Shown here piece after piece: positions 52,411 to 61,209 of a stretch of DNA of 64,000 nucleotides. The position numbers were made by a program, and so were the translations under genes. The DNA lies in contig CP102060.1 in NCBI GenBank assembly GCA_024579835.1, forward strand, positions 2,455,558-2,519,557. The letters are read 5' to 3'. The notes beneath the pieces were generated by a model, which searched no databases, was not told the DNA's origin, and saw only the letters and a list, made by a program, of their open reading frames with translations. Positions within the stretch are counted from its first letter, which is position 1. Each line of letters opens with the position of its first letter. The stretch is from Clostridiaceae bacterium HFYG-1003 (GTDB lineage Bacteria > Bacillota > Clostridia > Clostridiales > Clostridiaceae).

Positions 52411-52428
52411 CGAATTGTAAACAATTCG
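52411..52428. promoter_or_regulatory. Perfect 18-bp palindrome between tatD and the Crp/Fnr gene
   Basis: CGAATTGT and ACAATTCG flank AA. It lies 25 bases upstream of tatD and 245 bases from the Crp/Fnr start. It looks like an operator; it is not the classic Fnr box (TTGAT-N4-ATCAA). Confidence 0.45.
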
Positions 52429-52671
52429 ACCACTTTGTTCATTTATTGTTCATAATATCAGATCCGTTGCTGATATATGGCCATTTCTGTCAGTTTTAAA
52501 GTTTTCTTCACACCTGTTAATTTTGTTTTTCCAGTTATGCCAATGCAAATTCCATCCCAATCGCCATGCGGTCTCCGCTCATTCCGCCCCGAAAAGGTTC
52601 TTACATTATTCTTACAACAAAATGAATCGGTTCTGCTATGATAGGAATAACCAGACAGGAGGACTTACAAA

Positions 52672-53355
52672 TTGATCACCGACTACTTGGACGTAATCAT
52701 CTCTCTGCCGCTGTTCCAGACCTTTACCAGGGATGCCCTGCGCAGCTGGCTGAATCTATACAATTATAGCATAGCAGAATTCCCCCCCGGCTCGACCATC
52801 TTCAATGAGGGGGAAGAGTGCCGCTCCATCTTCGTCATCCTATCGGGAACAGTCCTGATCCAGAAGATTGATTCCTCGGGGCGCTACTTCAATGTCGGGG
52901 AAGCGGCCGTCGGAGAAATCATGGGCTCCAATGTCATGTTTTCGGATCATACATTTTACCCGCTTTCCACCACCGCCATTACCAATGTGAAGCTTCTGTC
53001 CCTGCCCAGGGAGCTTGTCATCAAGCTTTGTCAGGTCAATGTCCATTTTCTGGAGTCCCTGCTCCGGATTTCTTCCGGCAAAGCCTTTCTGCTGACCAAG
53101 CGGCTGAATGAAGTCACGGTTCAGACCCTGAAGCAGAACATTGCCCGGTTCCTGCTGAAAGAAGCAGACGCCCAGGACACTGCGCTGATCACCCTGCCCT
53201 TCACCAAGAAGGAGTGGGCCGACCTGCTGGGTGTCCAGCGGCCGTCCCTGCAGCGCGAGCTCAAGCGCCTGGAAGAACTGGAATGCATCATTGTCCGCCG
53301 CGATCAGATCCAGCTCCTGGATGAGGACCTCCTGCAGCGGCTGGCTGATGAATAG
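52672..53355 (+). CDS. Crp/Fnr family transcriptional regulator
   Basis: A 227-residue regulator: cyclic-nucleotide-binding-like beta barrel (about 15-125: FPPGSTIFNEGEECRSIFVILSG, GEIMGSNVMFSD), dimer helix, and a Crp-type helix-turn-helix (about 175-220: FTKKEWADLLGVQRPSLQREL). The N-terminus has no Cys cluster, so it is not an Fe-S Fnr. The effector is unknown. The start is TTG at 52672 after AGGAGG. The PfkB gene downstream is on the same strand but 255 bases away. Confidence 0.92.
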   Translation: MITDYLDVIISLPLFQTFTRDALRSWLNLYNYSIAEFPPGSTIFNEGEECRSIFVILSGTVLIQKIDSSGRYFNVGEAAVGEIMGSNVMFSDHTFYPLSTTAITNVKLLSLPRELVIKLCQVNVHFLESLLRISSGKAFLLTKRLNEVTVQTLKQNIARFLLKEADAQDTALITLPFTKKEWADLLGVQRPSLQRELKRLEELECIIVRRDQIQLLDEDLLQRLADE

Positions 53356-53425
53356 CCCGCTCCGATCATCATCGCTGGAATCAGTCCTGAACATCTCATC
53401 CCAGACCCGGATAATACGAAGTCAG

Positions 53426-53469
53426 ACTTGAATAAAACTTGAATAAAACTTGAATAAAACTTAAATCAG
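53426..53469. repeat. Tandem 11-bp units
   Basis: ACTTGAATAAA repeated exactly three times (53426-53458) followed by a degenerate fourth copy (to 53469), between the Crp/Fnr and PfkB genes. The 11-bp period is close to one DNA turn. Confidence 0.9.
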
Positions 53470-53610
53470 ACCAGAATCAGACATCACAACCACCTGGCAG
53501 CCATTCCGCATTCAGCGCCCGGTCAGCAGGACCGGTCAATCCCTGGAAATGAACCAGATCCGAACTTGAGAAACGCTCTGATCGAAATCAACCGTACGAG
53601 GGGGGGTATC

Positions 53611-54486
53611 ATGGCAGACATTTTGGTTATGGGAGGCGCCTCCTATGACACGATTATCCAGCTTCCAAAAAATCCCGTCACCAAAGGGACATATTACGCA
53701 AAGGACGCCTATGACCGCTGCGGCTCCACCGGCATTGCCAAGGCAGTCGCCCTGCAGAAACTGGGGGCCAGTGTAACCTTGCACACCCTGCTGGGCGAAG
53801 ACCTGGAAGGACAGGCCATCACAAAGCACCTGCGGCAATGCGGCATCCATCTGGTGACAGACCCGGACCCGTCCGGGACTGAGCTTCACTTCAATCTGCT
53901 GGATGAAGAGGGGGAGCGGATCACGATCCTGCTGCCCCGGGGCAGGGACCACCGCCGGATCAACGAAGTCCGTCTGCGCCGGCTGATTGCCGACGCCCAG
54001 CTGGTTGTCCTGAATATTCTGGAATATAACCAGCCCCTGATTCCTCTGCTGGAGGGCAAGGAGGTCTGGACCGACCTGCAGGATTATGTGGAGCAGGATC
54101 CCTACTATACGCCGTTCATTGAGGCATCGCAGGTCATTTTTCTATCCTCCGACCGACTGACCGATTACCGCGCCACCATGCGCCGGCTCGGTCAGGGGGG
54201 AAAGCTCATCGTGGCCACCCACGGCAAGGAAGGCTCCACCGCATTCTGGAATCACCGCTTCTATGAGCAGAGCGCCCATGATTTTCATCTGGTGGATTCC
54301 GAAGGCGCCGGTGACAACTACTTTGCCGGATTCCTGGTGGAGTATCTCAAGAAGCAAAATCTGGAACGTTCCCTCATGATGGCCTCCGTCGCCGGCGGCC
54401 TCTCCATCGAAACGAAGGAGCTGGTTCCGTCCGACCTGACCTACGATATGCTGGTCAGCACCATGATCCGGAAGGGCATCCGCTGA
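53611..54486 (+). CDS. PfkB family carbohydrate kinase
   Basis: A 291-residue ribokinase-like sugar or nucleoside kinase: N-terminal ILVMGGASYDTIIQ, GSTGIAKAVALQKLGASVTL, and the C-terminal signature with catalytic Asp in DSEGAGDNYFAGFL. ATP and sugar-lid regions are intact. The substrate (ribose, fructose, a nucleoside or other) cannot be assigned. ATG at 53611 follows a GGGGGG-rich site; the frame extends 15 codons upstream. It ends at a strong terminator. Confidence 0.92.
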   Translation: MADILVMGGASYDTIIQLPKNPVTKGTYYAKDAYDRCGSTGIAKAVALQKLGASVTLHTLLGEDLEGQAITKHLRQCGIHLVTDPDPSGTELHFNLLDEEGERITILLPRGRDHRRINEVRLRRLIADAQLVVLNILEYNQPLIPLLEGKEVWTDLQDYVEQDPYYTPFIEASQVIFLSSDRLTDYRATMRRLGQGGKLIVATHGKEGSTAFWNHRFYEQSAHDFHLVDSEGAGDNYFAGFLVEYLKKQNLERSLMMASVAGGLSIETKELVPSDLTYDMLVSTMIRKGIR

Positions 54487-54540
54487 CGACGTCAGCTGAC
54501 GGCATCCGCGTTCTGACATCAAAATTGCATCCGAACCCCT

Positions 54541-54580
54541 GAAAAACGGAAGAAGGCCGCGCGGCCTTCTTCCGTTTTTC
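54541..54580. terminator. Bidirectional terminator, 40-bp perfect palindrome
   Basis: GAAAAACGGAAGAAGGCCGC followed directly by its exact complement. A and T runs at both ends serve the plus-strand PfkB gene and the converging minus-strand membrane protein gene. Confidence 0.92.
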
Positions 54581-54654
54581 ATTGTTATTGTGCCGCAGAC
54601 CTGAGCCGCAGACCGGGATCGATTTTCCCGAGTCTGGCTTTGCTGGGCTTTCGC

Positions 54655-55620
54655 TTATCGGACCCGGCCATACCGGGAACCCTTGTAGATGGCAGTTGCT
54701 GACTCAGCCAGTGTGACAATCAGAATGACCGCCGTGATTCCGGCAATCAGGCGCTGGAAAGAAAACGGCACGTAGCGCTCGAAATTCAGCAGCAGCTCCG
54801 GATGATAGAGGCTCATCCGGGTGATGGTGAAGACAATGATCAGAGCAGACACGATATTCAGCGCCGAGGTGACCAGTGCCAGCGGCAGAGTCCACCGTCC
54901 TTTTACCAGCTTCATCAGTTCGATCAGGATGTTCAGGGCAAAGACCGCCAGCAGCATGTTCTTGAAGGGAGCCAGTCCCTGATCGCTCAATAGCGGTGTG
55001 AACCCGGTGGCCGGTTTCAAGCTTTGGTAGACGCCCAGTTTTTCTGCCGAAACATAGAGCAATGGAACAAAGACGGCCGTCAGGATTAAGGCAACAATGG
55101 GTTCGGACTTGGGAATCAACGCTTTTTTCTCTGGCAGATCCGGCAGTTTTGCCGGGTCAAAGACCGACTTATTCTCCGCCTCGTTCAGAGAAACCTCGTT
55201 GTATTCCAGCAGGGCGAAAATACCGGTCACCCAGGCAGCGCCCTGCAGCACTGCTGAGAACACCGCGCTCAGGTAGTCCGCGACCATGAGCCCCATGGTC
55301 TGCGGGGCAAAGATCAGGCGAATCATGGTGGCAATGGAAATTCCCAGGAAAATAGCACCGGACACAATTTTCAGCACCATCAGGTATTTGTCAAAGTACG
55401 CCGGCCCGATGAGGAAGCGCTGGCGGCCACGGTAGTGGTCGGCCTGACCGGCTGGATCACCAAGCTCGCGCAGAACCAGATCAATCCGGGCTTCTTCGGA
55501 CAGAGCCGGATCCAGCTCGGTCATTTTCTTTTGAATCAGTTCCCGCAAGTCCCGTTCGGTTTCTCCTCGCAGTTTGTCCGGAAGGCGCTTCAGGACTTCA
55601 TGGATGTACCGGTCAATCAT
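54655..55620 (-). CDS. HAAS-type membrane protein of unknown function
   Basis: A 321-residue protein. Residues 1-65 (MIDRYIHEVLKRLPDKLRGE, LVLRELGDPAGQADHYRG) match the HAAS helical signalling domain, which in other Bacillota often works with PadR-type regulators. The rest has about six to seven membrane helices. No enzymatic motif is visible. A PadR gene occurs at 36322 but is far away. Single gene, convergent with PfkB. Confidence 0.75.
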   Translation of the reverse strand: MIDRYIHEVLKRLPDKLRGETERDLRELIQKKMTELDPALSEEARIDLVLRELGDPAGQADHYRGRQRFLIGPAYFDKYLMVLKIVSGAIFLGISIATMIRLIFAPQTMGLMVADYLSAVFSAVLQGAAWVTGIFALLEYNEVSLNEAENKSVFDPAKLPDLPEKKALIPKSEPIVALILTAVFVPLLYVSAEKLGVYQSLKPATGFTPLLSDQGLAPFKNMLLAVFALNILIELMKLVKGRWTLPLALVTSALNIVSALIIVFTITRMSLYHPELLLNFERYVPFSFQRLIAGITAVILIVTLAESATAIYKGSRYGRVR

Positions 55621-56058
55621 GTGGATTCCCCCTCAACACATTACAGTGTAAATTCCAGGCGATGAACTGTGAAGCCTCACCCCCGGGGTCAGACGCTTCG
55701 CCTGCTCTCAATTCATTCATACTCCCGGGCACGAAACTTGTCAATGGACAGTTTCTGTCGCTTCCCGGATTGATCGAAGAAGCGGACTTCCTCACCGGGA
55801 TCTGAAAGATGGCACTGCCGAGGCACTGTCAAAGCACTGCCGAAGAACTGCCAAAGCACTATTCCATCATATTGTGCCCGGATCCAGAATCTGGGAAAAG
55901 GCCAAAAAGCGCCCGTCCCCGGTCTGATTCGGCGAATCGGACCGGGGACGGGTGATCTGAGGGGCATGGAACGCCTGTTTCTGCGCTCCCTGGCAGTCAG
56001 TGTGTCGTATTGCCGTCAGGCTGTCGCATTGTTGACAGACTGTCATATAACTCCCGGA
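55621..56058. other. Intergenic stretch with a 22-bp tandem repeat and terminator
   Basis: No gene seen. Two imperfect 22-bp units (55811-55832, 55833-55854; each itself two GCACTG(C/T)C-like halves) and the terminator at 55912-55952 are the only structures. Confidence 0.6.
55912..55952 (-). terminator. Terminator of the metS-GNAT transcript
   Basis: A 13-bp stem CCCGTCCCCGGTC/GACCGGGGACGGG extended by GATTC/GAATC, with a T run on the minus strand, about 105 bases after the GNAT stop. Confidence 0.75.
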
Positions 56059-56553
56059 TTATATCCCACCCTTTGGGTTCACCTTGTGGTAGGCCCGACG
56101 GTGATCTCCGTCGGGGAGTGTGACTCGTCCGACATAGGTAAAGCCTTCCCGTTCCAGGAGCCGGCGCATGATGGCATTGGCTTCGTGGGTATCGATGCGC
56201 AGGCTGTCGGTCTGGGTCATGGCCCAGGCGATGACTTCCCGCAGTACACCTTTGGCGCCGTAGGCTCCGATGCGGTGAATCACCCGATAGGGCTCCTCGT
56301 TGAGCCAGGTCCCCTCCAGAGTGGCATAGGCTTCCTCGGGTCCTTCGGTGAAGGCAAATCCGCCGACCAGCTGATCCCCCTCCAGCACTTTATAGAGCTG
56401 TCCCCGGGCGATATCTTCCAGCAGCAGCTCCGGGGCAGGATGCCCCTCCCTCCACTGCGTCGGATTTCCGCTCTCGCGCATGAGACGCCGGGCATGATCA
56501 TAGATCACTGCCAGTTGGGGCAGATCCCGGATTTCCGCTTTTAAGATCTTCAT
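56059..56553 (-). CDS. GNAT family N-acetyltransferase
   Basis: A 164-residue acetyl-CoA-dependent acyltransferase with the GNAT fold: N-terminal MKILKAEIRDLPQLAVIYDHARR, beta-strand LVGGFAFTEG, the acetyl-CoA loop region GAYGAKGVLREVIAWA (atypical of the Q/RxxGxG motif), and the C-terminal EREGFTYVGRV. The substrate is unknown. ATG at 56553 follows GAGGAGGTG; the upstream extension overlaps metS and looks non-coding. It lies 62 bases after metS and is probably co-transcribed under the metS T-box. Confidence 0.88.
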   Translation of the reverse strand: MKILKAEIRDLPQLAVIYDHARRLMRESGNPTQWREGHPAPELLLEDIARGQLYKVLEGDQLVGGFAFTEGPEEAYATLEGTWLNEEPYRVIHRIGAYGAKGVLREVIAWAMTQTDSLRIDTHEANAIMRRLLEREGFTYVGRVTLPDGDHRRAYHKVNPKGGI

Positions 56554-56615
56554 ACGGCACCTCCTCGTGCTCTGTCTGCCGCTGCAGGGGGTCTCATCCC
56601 CCTGCCCGGTCGGCA

Positions 56616-58559
56616 TCAGCGAACGGTACTGCCGGATGGAAGGTCGCCCACCGGGCTGACCAGGTAAAGTGCGGTGTCCTCCTCATCAGCGGCCGACAGG
56701 ATCATGCCCTGGGAATCCTGTCCCATGAGCTTGGCTGGCTTTAAGTTGGCTACGACGATGACCGTCTTGCCCACGAGCTCTTCGGGTTCATAGAACTGAG
56801 CGATGCCCGAGAGGATCTGTCGCTCCTCGCTCCCCAGCTGAACCTTGAGCTTGAGCAGCTTCTTTGATTTCTTGACCTTTTCGCAGGCCAGGACTTTGGC
56901 CAGGCGCAAGTCGATCTTCTCAAAGTCTTCATAGCTGATCTCCGGCTTAAGCGGCGCCATGGCCGGCAGGACTTCGGTCTGGGGCAGGCTCTGCAGTCTC
57001 AGGGCTTCCAATTCCTCCAGCTTCTTCTCCACATCGATGCGGGGGAAAATTACTTGTCCTTTTGCCACGCTGTCCCCGGCCTGGATTCCGCCGAAGGAGT
57101 CCAGGGACCCAAATCCGGTGACTGAACTGTTGATCTGGCTCAGCACCTTGCCTGAGGTTTCCGGCAGGAAGGGCTCCAGCGCCACGGCAATGAAGCGCAG
57201 GGATTCCAGCAGGTTGTATAGAACCGTGCCCAGCCGTCCCTTCTGCGATTCCTCGCGGGCCAGAACCCAGGGCATGGTCTCATCAATGTACTTGTTGGCG
57301 CGGCCGATCAGTGCCCAGATCTGAGACAGGGCTTCCGGAATCCGCAGATCGTCCATGGCTTCCTCCAGCTTCGCCGGCAAAGCCAGGGCTGTTTCAATCA
57401 GGTTCGCGTCAAACTCTCCCGGCGTGTCGGGAACGGGCACTACGGATCCGAAATACTTCTCCACCATGGATACGGTCCGGGACAGCAGGTTGCCCAGGTC
57501 ATTGGCCAGATCCGAGTTGATCTTGCGGATGAAGGATTCATTGGTGAAATTTCCGTCCGAGCCGAACGGGATCTCGCTGAGCAGGTAATACCGGATCGGA
57601 TCTACTCCGAAGTGCTCCGCCAGAACCACCGGGTCCACAATATTGCCCTTAGACTTGCTCATCTTGTCATTGTTGAACATGAGCCAGCCGTGGCCGTAGA
57701 CTTTTTCAGGCAGCGGCACATCCAGGGCCATGAGCATGATGGGCCAGTAGATCGTATGGAAGCGGATAATATCCTTGCCGACCAGGTGCAGATCGGCCGG
57801 CCAGAACTTCTCCACGTCGTGATATTCGTCATTGAGATAGCCCAGGGCGGTCAGGTAGTTCGACAGCGCGTCGATCCAGACGTAGATAACGTGCTTTTCA
57901 TCAAAGGGAACCTTGATGCCCCAGTCAAAGCTGGTGCGCGATACGGCCAGATCCTGCAGTCCGGGCTTGAGGAAGTTATTGAGCATTTCATTCTTGCGCG
58001 ATTCCGGCTGGATGAAATCCGGATGATCCTCAATGTACTGGATCAGGCGGTCAGCGTACTTGCTCATCCGGAAGAAGTAGGACTCTTCCTTGGCCCGCTC
58101 CAGCGCGCGGCCGCAGTCCGGACAGGTATGGTTTTCCCCGACCTGGGTCTCGGTCCAGAACGCTTCATCCGGCGTGCAGTACCAGCCTTCGTACTCGGAC
58201 TTGTAGATGTCGCCCTGATCGTAGAGCTTCTGGAAGATGGCCTGAACCGACTTGACGTGATAGTCATCGGTGGTCCGGATGAACCGGTCATAGGAAATGT
58301 TCATGGTTTCCCAGAGGGCCTTGATGCCGTCGACAATCTGGTCGACATACTTGATCGGTGTGACGCCCTTTTCTTCCGCGATGCGCTGGATCTTCTGCCC
58401 GTGTTCGTCCGTTCCGGTCAGGAACAGAACCTCATGGCCGGTCAGGCGCTTGTACCGGGCCAGGGCGTCCGCGGCCACCGTGGTGTAAGTGTTGCCGATG
58501 TGCAGGTTGGCTGACGGGTAGTAAATGGGGGTTGTAATGTAGTAGGGTTTCTTGCTCAT
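56616..58559 (-). CDS. metS: Methionyl-tRNA synthetase with C-terminal tRNA-binding domain
   Basis: A 647-residue class Ia synthetase. The Rossmann core has HIGN (in ANLHIGNTYTTV), a zinc-binding insertion with CPDC, and KMSKS at NDKMSKSKGN. A helical anticodon domain follows, then a C-terminal EMAP/Trbp111-like tRNA-binding OB domain (about 540-647: DLRLAKVLACEKVKKSKKLLKLKVQLG). It charges tRNA-Met and initiator tRNA. ATG at 58559 has AAGGAGACC. A T-box leader lies upstream, a control type also known for metS in Clostridia. It marks the abrB-proximal end of the syntenic block. Confidence 0.97.
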   Translation of the reverse strand: MSKKPYYITTPIYYPSANLHIGNTYTTVAADALARYKRLTGHEVLFLTGTDEHGQKIQRIAEEKGVTPIKYVDQIVDGIKALWETMNISYDRFIRTTDDYHVKSVQAIFQKLYDQGDIYKSEYEGWYCTPDEAFWTETQVGENHTCPDCGRALERAKEESYFFRMSKYADRLIQYIEDHPDFIQPESRKNEMLNNFLKPGLQDLAVSRTSFDWGIKVPFDEKHVIYVWIDALSNYLTALGYLNDEYHDVEKFWPADLHLVGKDIIRFHTIYWPIMLMALDVPLPEKVYGHGWLMFNNDKMSKSKGNIVDPVVLAEHFGVDPIRYYLLSEIPFGSDGNFTNESFIRKINSDLANDLGNLLSRTVSMVEKYFGSVVPVPDTPGEFDANLIETALALPAKLEEAMDDLRIPEALSQIWALIGRANKYIDETMPWVLAREESQKGRLGTVLYNLLESLRFIAVALEPFLPETSGKVLSQINSSVTGFGSLDSFGGIQAGDSVAKGQVIFPRIDVEKKLEELEALRLQSLPQTEVLPAMAPLKPEISYEDFEKIDLRLAKVLACEKVKKSKKLLKLKVQLGSEERQILSGIAQFYEPEELVGKTVIVVANLKPAKLMGQDSQGMILSAADEEDTALYLVSPVGDLPSGSTVR

Positions 58560-58625
58560 CTTGATGGTCTCCTTGTCAGACCGGAATGATCCGGCTTATT
58601 GCGGTTTGCTGGATGGAAAAAACGA

Positions 58626-58885
58626 AAAATCTCCGGGACAAAAAGTCCCGGAGACGCGAATACGTGATACCACTCCGTTTCACGGCCCTCTCGCGAGCAG
58701 CCGCCTCTGGGGGTCGATCGATCAACCCCTCGGACCGTTAACGCAGTCCCTGCGTGCTCCCTACTGACTGGTTTCAGGAGTCAGCACTCCGGGGCCATGT
58801 TCATCCTGCGTCCGCCGGCAGCTTTCACCATGATCTGCCTCGCTGTTATACTGACCTTCAGAATTACTCTTCCCTTCTTCGTGCA
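58626..58885 (-). ncRNA. T-box riboswitch of metS
   Basis: On the minus strand: stem I with a GGCAG/CTGCC hairpin carrying GGTG, the specifier-loop pair AGTA and GAAC, then ATG (complement of 58796-58798), a Met codon, as specifier. The T-box sequence GGAGTGGTATCACG is at about 58664-58677, and the terminator CTCCGGGAC/GTCCCGGAG at 58631-58653 is followed by five T. The specifier agrees with the downstream gene. Confidence 0.87.
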
Positions 58886-58891
58886 TAGTTT

Positions 58892-58920
58892 ATCATAGCA
58901 AAAGAATGGAATGGATTCAA
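58892..58920 (-). promoter_or_regulatory. Sigma-A-type promoter of the metS leader
   Basis: On the minus strand TTGAAT (58915-58920), a 17-base spacer and TATGAT (58892-58897), just upstream of the T-box leader. Confidence 0.65.
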
Positions 58921-58968
58921 GGGCTGCGGGTCGGACCGGAACGTTCCGTACCAGCCGAGTCTGTTTCC

Positions 58969-60210
58969 TTAGCGGGCCAGAATGCGTTCGATCTCCTCGA
59001 CGTCGCGGGGAATGTCGAAGGACAGATTCTCCATGCCGGTTTCCGTGACCAGGACATCATCCTCGATCCGGATGCCAATGCCCTCTTCCGGAATGTAGAG
59101 ACCGGGTTCAACGGTAAGCACCATGCCGGGGGCCAGATCCTGATCGCGGGATCCCACGTCATGGGTATCCAGGCCGAGATAGTGGCTGACGCCGTGGAAG
59201 TAATACTTGGAGACGCCGGAAGCATCCTCGATCAGACCGATGCGGACCAGCTCTTCGGCATAGGTCTCCCGCACGATCTCATTCAGGCGCTTAAAGGGCA
59301 CACCGGGCTTGATGGCGGCAAACACGCGCTCCATGGCCAGCCGGACAATCTGATAGAGTTCTTTCTGACGGTCGGAGAACTTGCCGTTGATGGGGAACGT
59401 CCGGGAAATATCGGCACTGTAGGAGTTCCACTGGGCTCCCAGGTCCAGCAGCAGCAGATCGCCGTTCTGGATGGGCTGATCATTGTTGACGTAATGGAGC
59501 ACGGCGGCGTTTTTTCCGCCGGCACAGATGGTCTTGAAGGCGAAATCCTTCACTCCATTCTTCTTCAGGATGTAGTCAAACTCCGCTTCCATCTCATATT
59601 CGTAGGCACCGGGGCGACGGTTCTTCCAGAGGTTCAGGATGCCATCGCGGGTGATTTCGATGCCGCGGCGGATCTGAGCAACTTCCTCAGGGCTCTTGAA
59701 CACACGCAGTGCCGCGATCTGGGGATAGATGTTGCCGATGCTGACATGGGGATAGGACTCCTTCAGCTTACGGGCATATTGTCCGCCGGCGGAGTAATCC
59801 GCCTCAAAGGAATCCTTCTCCAGATCAAAGAACAGGGTCCGGATCGAACCGGACTGGATTTTCTGATGCAGGAAGCCGTTGAACTCATCGATAAATCGAA
59901 TCTCCCGGATGCCGGAAACCTCCGATGCTTTCTCCGGGGCGATGGTTTCCCCGTTCCACTTGGCCTTCAGCTCGTCATAGCGCTGAATGAACAGCGTTTC
60001 TTTCGTTTCGGCTTCGGTTTTCTCCAGGAACAGGATGACCTGTTCCTCGGCGATGCCGGTAAGGTACAGGAAATTGCGATTGGGGGCATAGGGGAACTTC
60101 TCATCCGCGGTTTTCTTCAGCGCCTGGCCGCTGAACAGCGCCACTGCCGAACCGGTTTCAATCCGTTCCGCTAATTTTCTGCGATTTTCTACATACAAGT
60201 CTTTGGTCAT
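58969..60210 (-). CDS. pepP: Xaa-Pro aminopeptidase (M24B)
   Basis: A 413-residue aminopeptidase that removes N-terminal residues before proline. An N-terminal creatinase-like domain (1-165) precedes the pita-bread fold with the five metal ligands: Asp in LLLDLGAQWNSYSADISR (two), His in HGVSHYLGLDTHDVG, Glu in LTVEPGLYIPEEG and Glu in IRIEDDVLVT. Length is right for a full PepP. Single gene upstream of the metS promoter. With PepA it gives the cell general peptide turnover. Confidence 0.95.
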   Translation of the reverse strand: MTKDLYVENRRKLAERIETGSAVALFSGQALKKTADEKFPYAPNRNFLYLTGIAEEQVILFLEKTEAETKETLFIQRYDELKAKWNGETIAPEKASEVSGIREIRFIDEFNGFLHQKIQSGSIRTLFFDLEKDSFEADYSAGGQYARKLKESYPHVSIGNIYPQIAALRVFKSPEEVAQIRRGIEITRDGILNLWKNRRPGAYEYEMEAEFDYILKKNGVKDFAFKTICAGGKNAAVLHYVNNDQPIQNGDLLLLDLGAQWNSYSADISRTFPINGKFSDRQKELYQIVRLAMERVFAAIKPGVPFKRLNEIVRETYAEELVRIGLIEDASGVSKYYFHGVSHYLGLDTHDVGSRDQDLAPGMVLTVEPGLYIPEEGIGIRIEDDVLVTETGMENLSFDIPRDVEEIERILAR

Positions 60211-60414
60211 ACAGCACTCTCCTCTATATTTCTATCATTATTCTATCACCGTTCCCCGGCCAGTGGTCAATTAATAACAAGCTCTGAACATTTTATAAAA
60301 GGTTTTCAGAAAAAGCCCAAAGCCCATCCCGCTCCTGTACACTGAAAATAATCGGAGGATCTTCATGAATAGATAGGATCCCATCACAATAGACAACATA
60401 TTGGAGGATAATTT

Positions 60415-61140
60415 ATGGAACTGTTTGAAATGTTATTAAAAGGATTCGGCCAGGGACAGCAGTCCCAGCAGCAGCCCCAGCAGGAATACTACGATCAGCA
60501 GGAAGCACTGAGACAGCAGCAGCAGTATCAGAACCTGCAGCGTGATATGCAGAACCAGTATCAGGGCGGTTATCAGGCCCCCAGCCAGGACCAGTTCTTC
60601 AGCGGCGACCTGGGAGAAATTGCCGGCAAGCTCGGAGTTTCCCCGGACAAAGTCCAGCAGATCATTAAAATGGCACTCCCCCTGATCATGGGTCAGCTCG
60701 GCCAGAATGTTGAGAGCGATGACGGCGCCCGCTCGCTGTCCGACGCCCTCCAGAATCATGCCAACCGGCAGTACCGTTCGACTCAGGATATCGATGAACA
60801 GGACGGCAAAGGCATTCTTGGCCACATCTTTGGCGACAACGCCACCGACCGCGTGTCCGAACGCATCGGACAGGAAGCCGGTGTTGACAAGAACAACACC
60901 ATGAAGATCCTGACCATGCTTGCCCCTCTGGCTCTGGCCTTCCTGGCGCGCAAGAAGCAGAACGAACATCTGGATGAGCGCGGCGTCAAGGATCTGACCA
61001 GACGCTACTCGGATGAAATCAACGACCGTACCGGAGGAAGCCTCTATGACGCACTGCGACAGCTGCCCGAGGAAGAACCCCAGCAGCAGGCTCCGGGCGG
61101 ACTGCTCGGCAGCATTCTCGGCGGTCTGTTCGGCAACTAG
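60415..61140 (+). CDS. DUF937 family protein with Gln-rich N-terminus
   Basis: A 241-residue protein. Residues 15-65 are a low-complexity Gln/Tyr-rich segment (QGQQSQQQPQQEYYDQQEAL). Residues 65-180 match DUF937 (LGEIAGKLGVSPDKVQQIIKMALPLIMGQL, GKGILGHIFGD). The C-terminus ends in a Gly/Leu-rich amphipathic stretch (GGLLGSILGGLFGN). No function is known; the family is predicted soluble and sometimes linked to stress. ATG at 60415 with GGAGGATAA. A terminator follows. Confidence 0.85.
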   Translation: MELFEMLLKGFGQGQQSQQQPQQEYYDQQEALRQQQQYQNLQRDMQNQYQGGYQAPSQDQFFSGDLGEIAGKLGVSPDKVQQIIKMALPLIMGQLGQNVESDDGARSLSDALQNHANRQYRSTQDIDEQDGKGILGHIFGDNATDRVSERIGQEAGVDKNNTMKILTMLAPLALAFLARKKQNEHLDERGVKDLTRRYSDEINDRTGGSLYDALRQLPEEEPQQQAPGGLLGSILGGLFGN

Positions 61141-61209
61141 CCCATAAAGGGACATCCGTGCTCCCAGAAGCTTACCCGCTCTGAATATACAATACAAGAT
61201 CCCTTCTTT

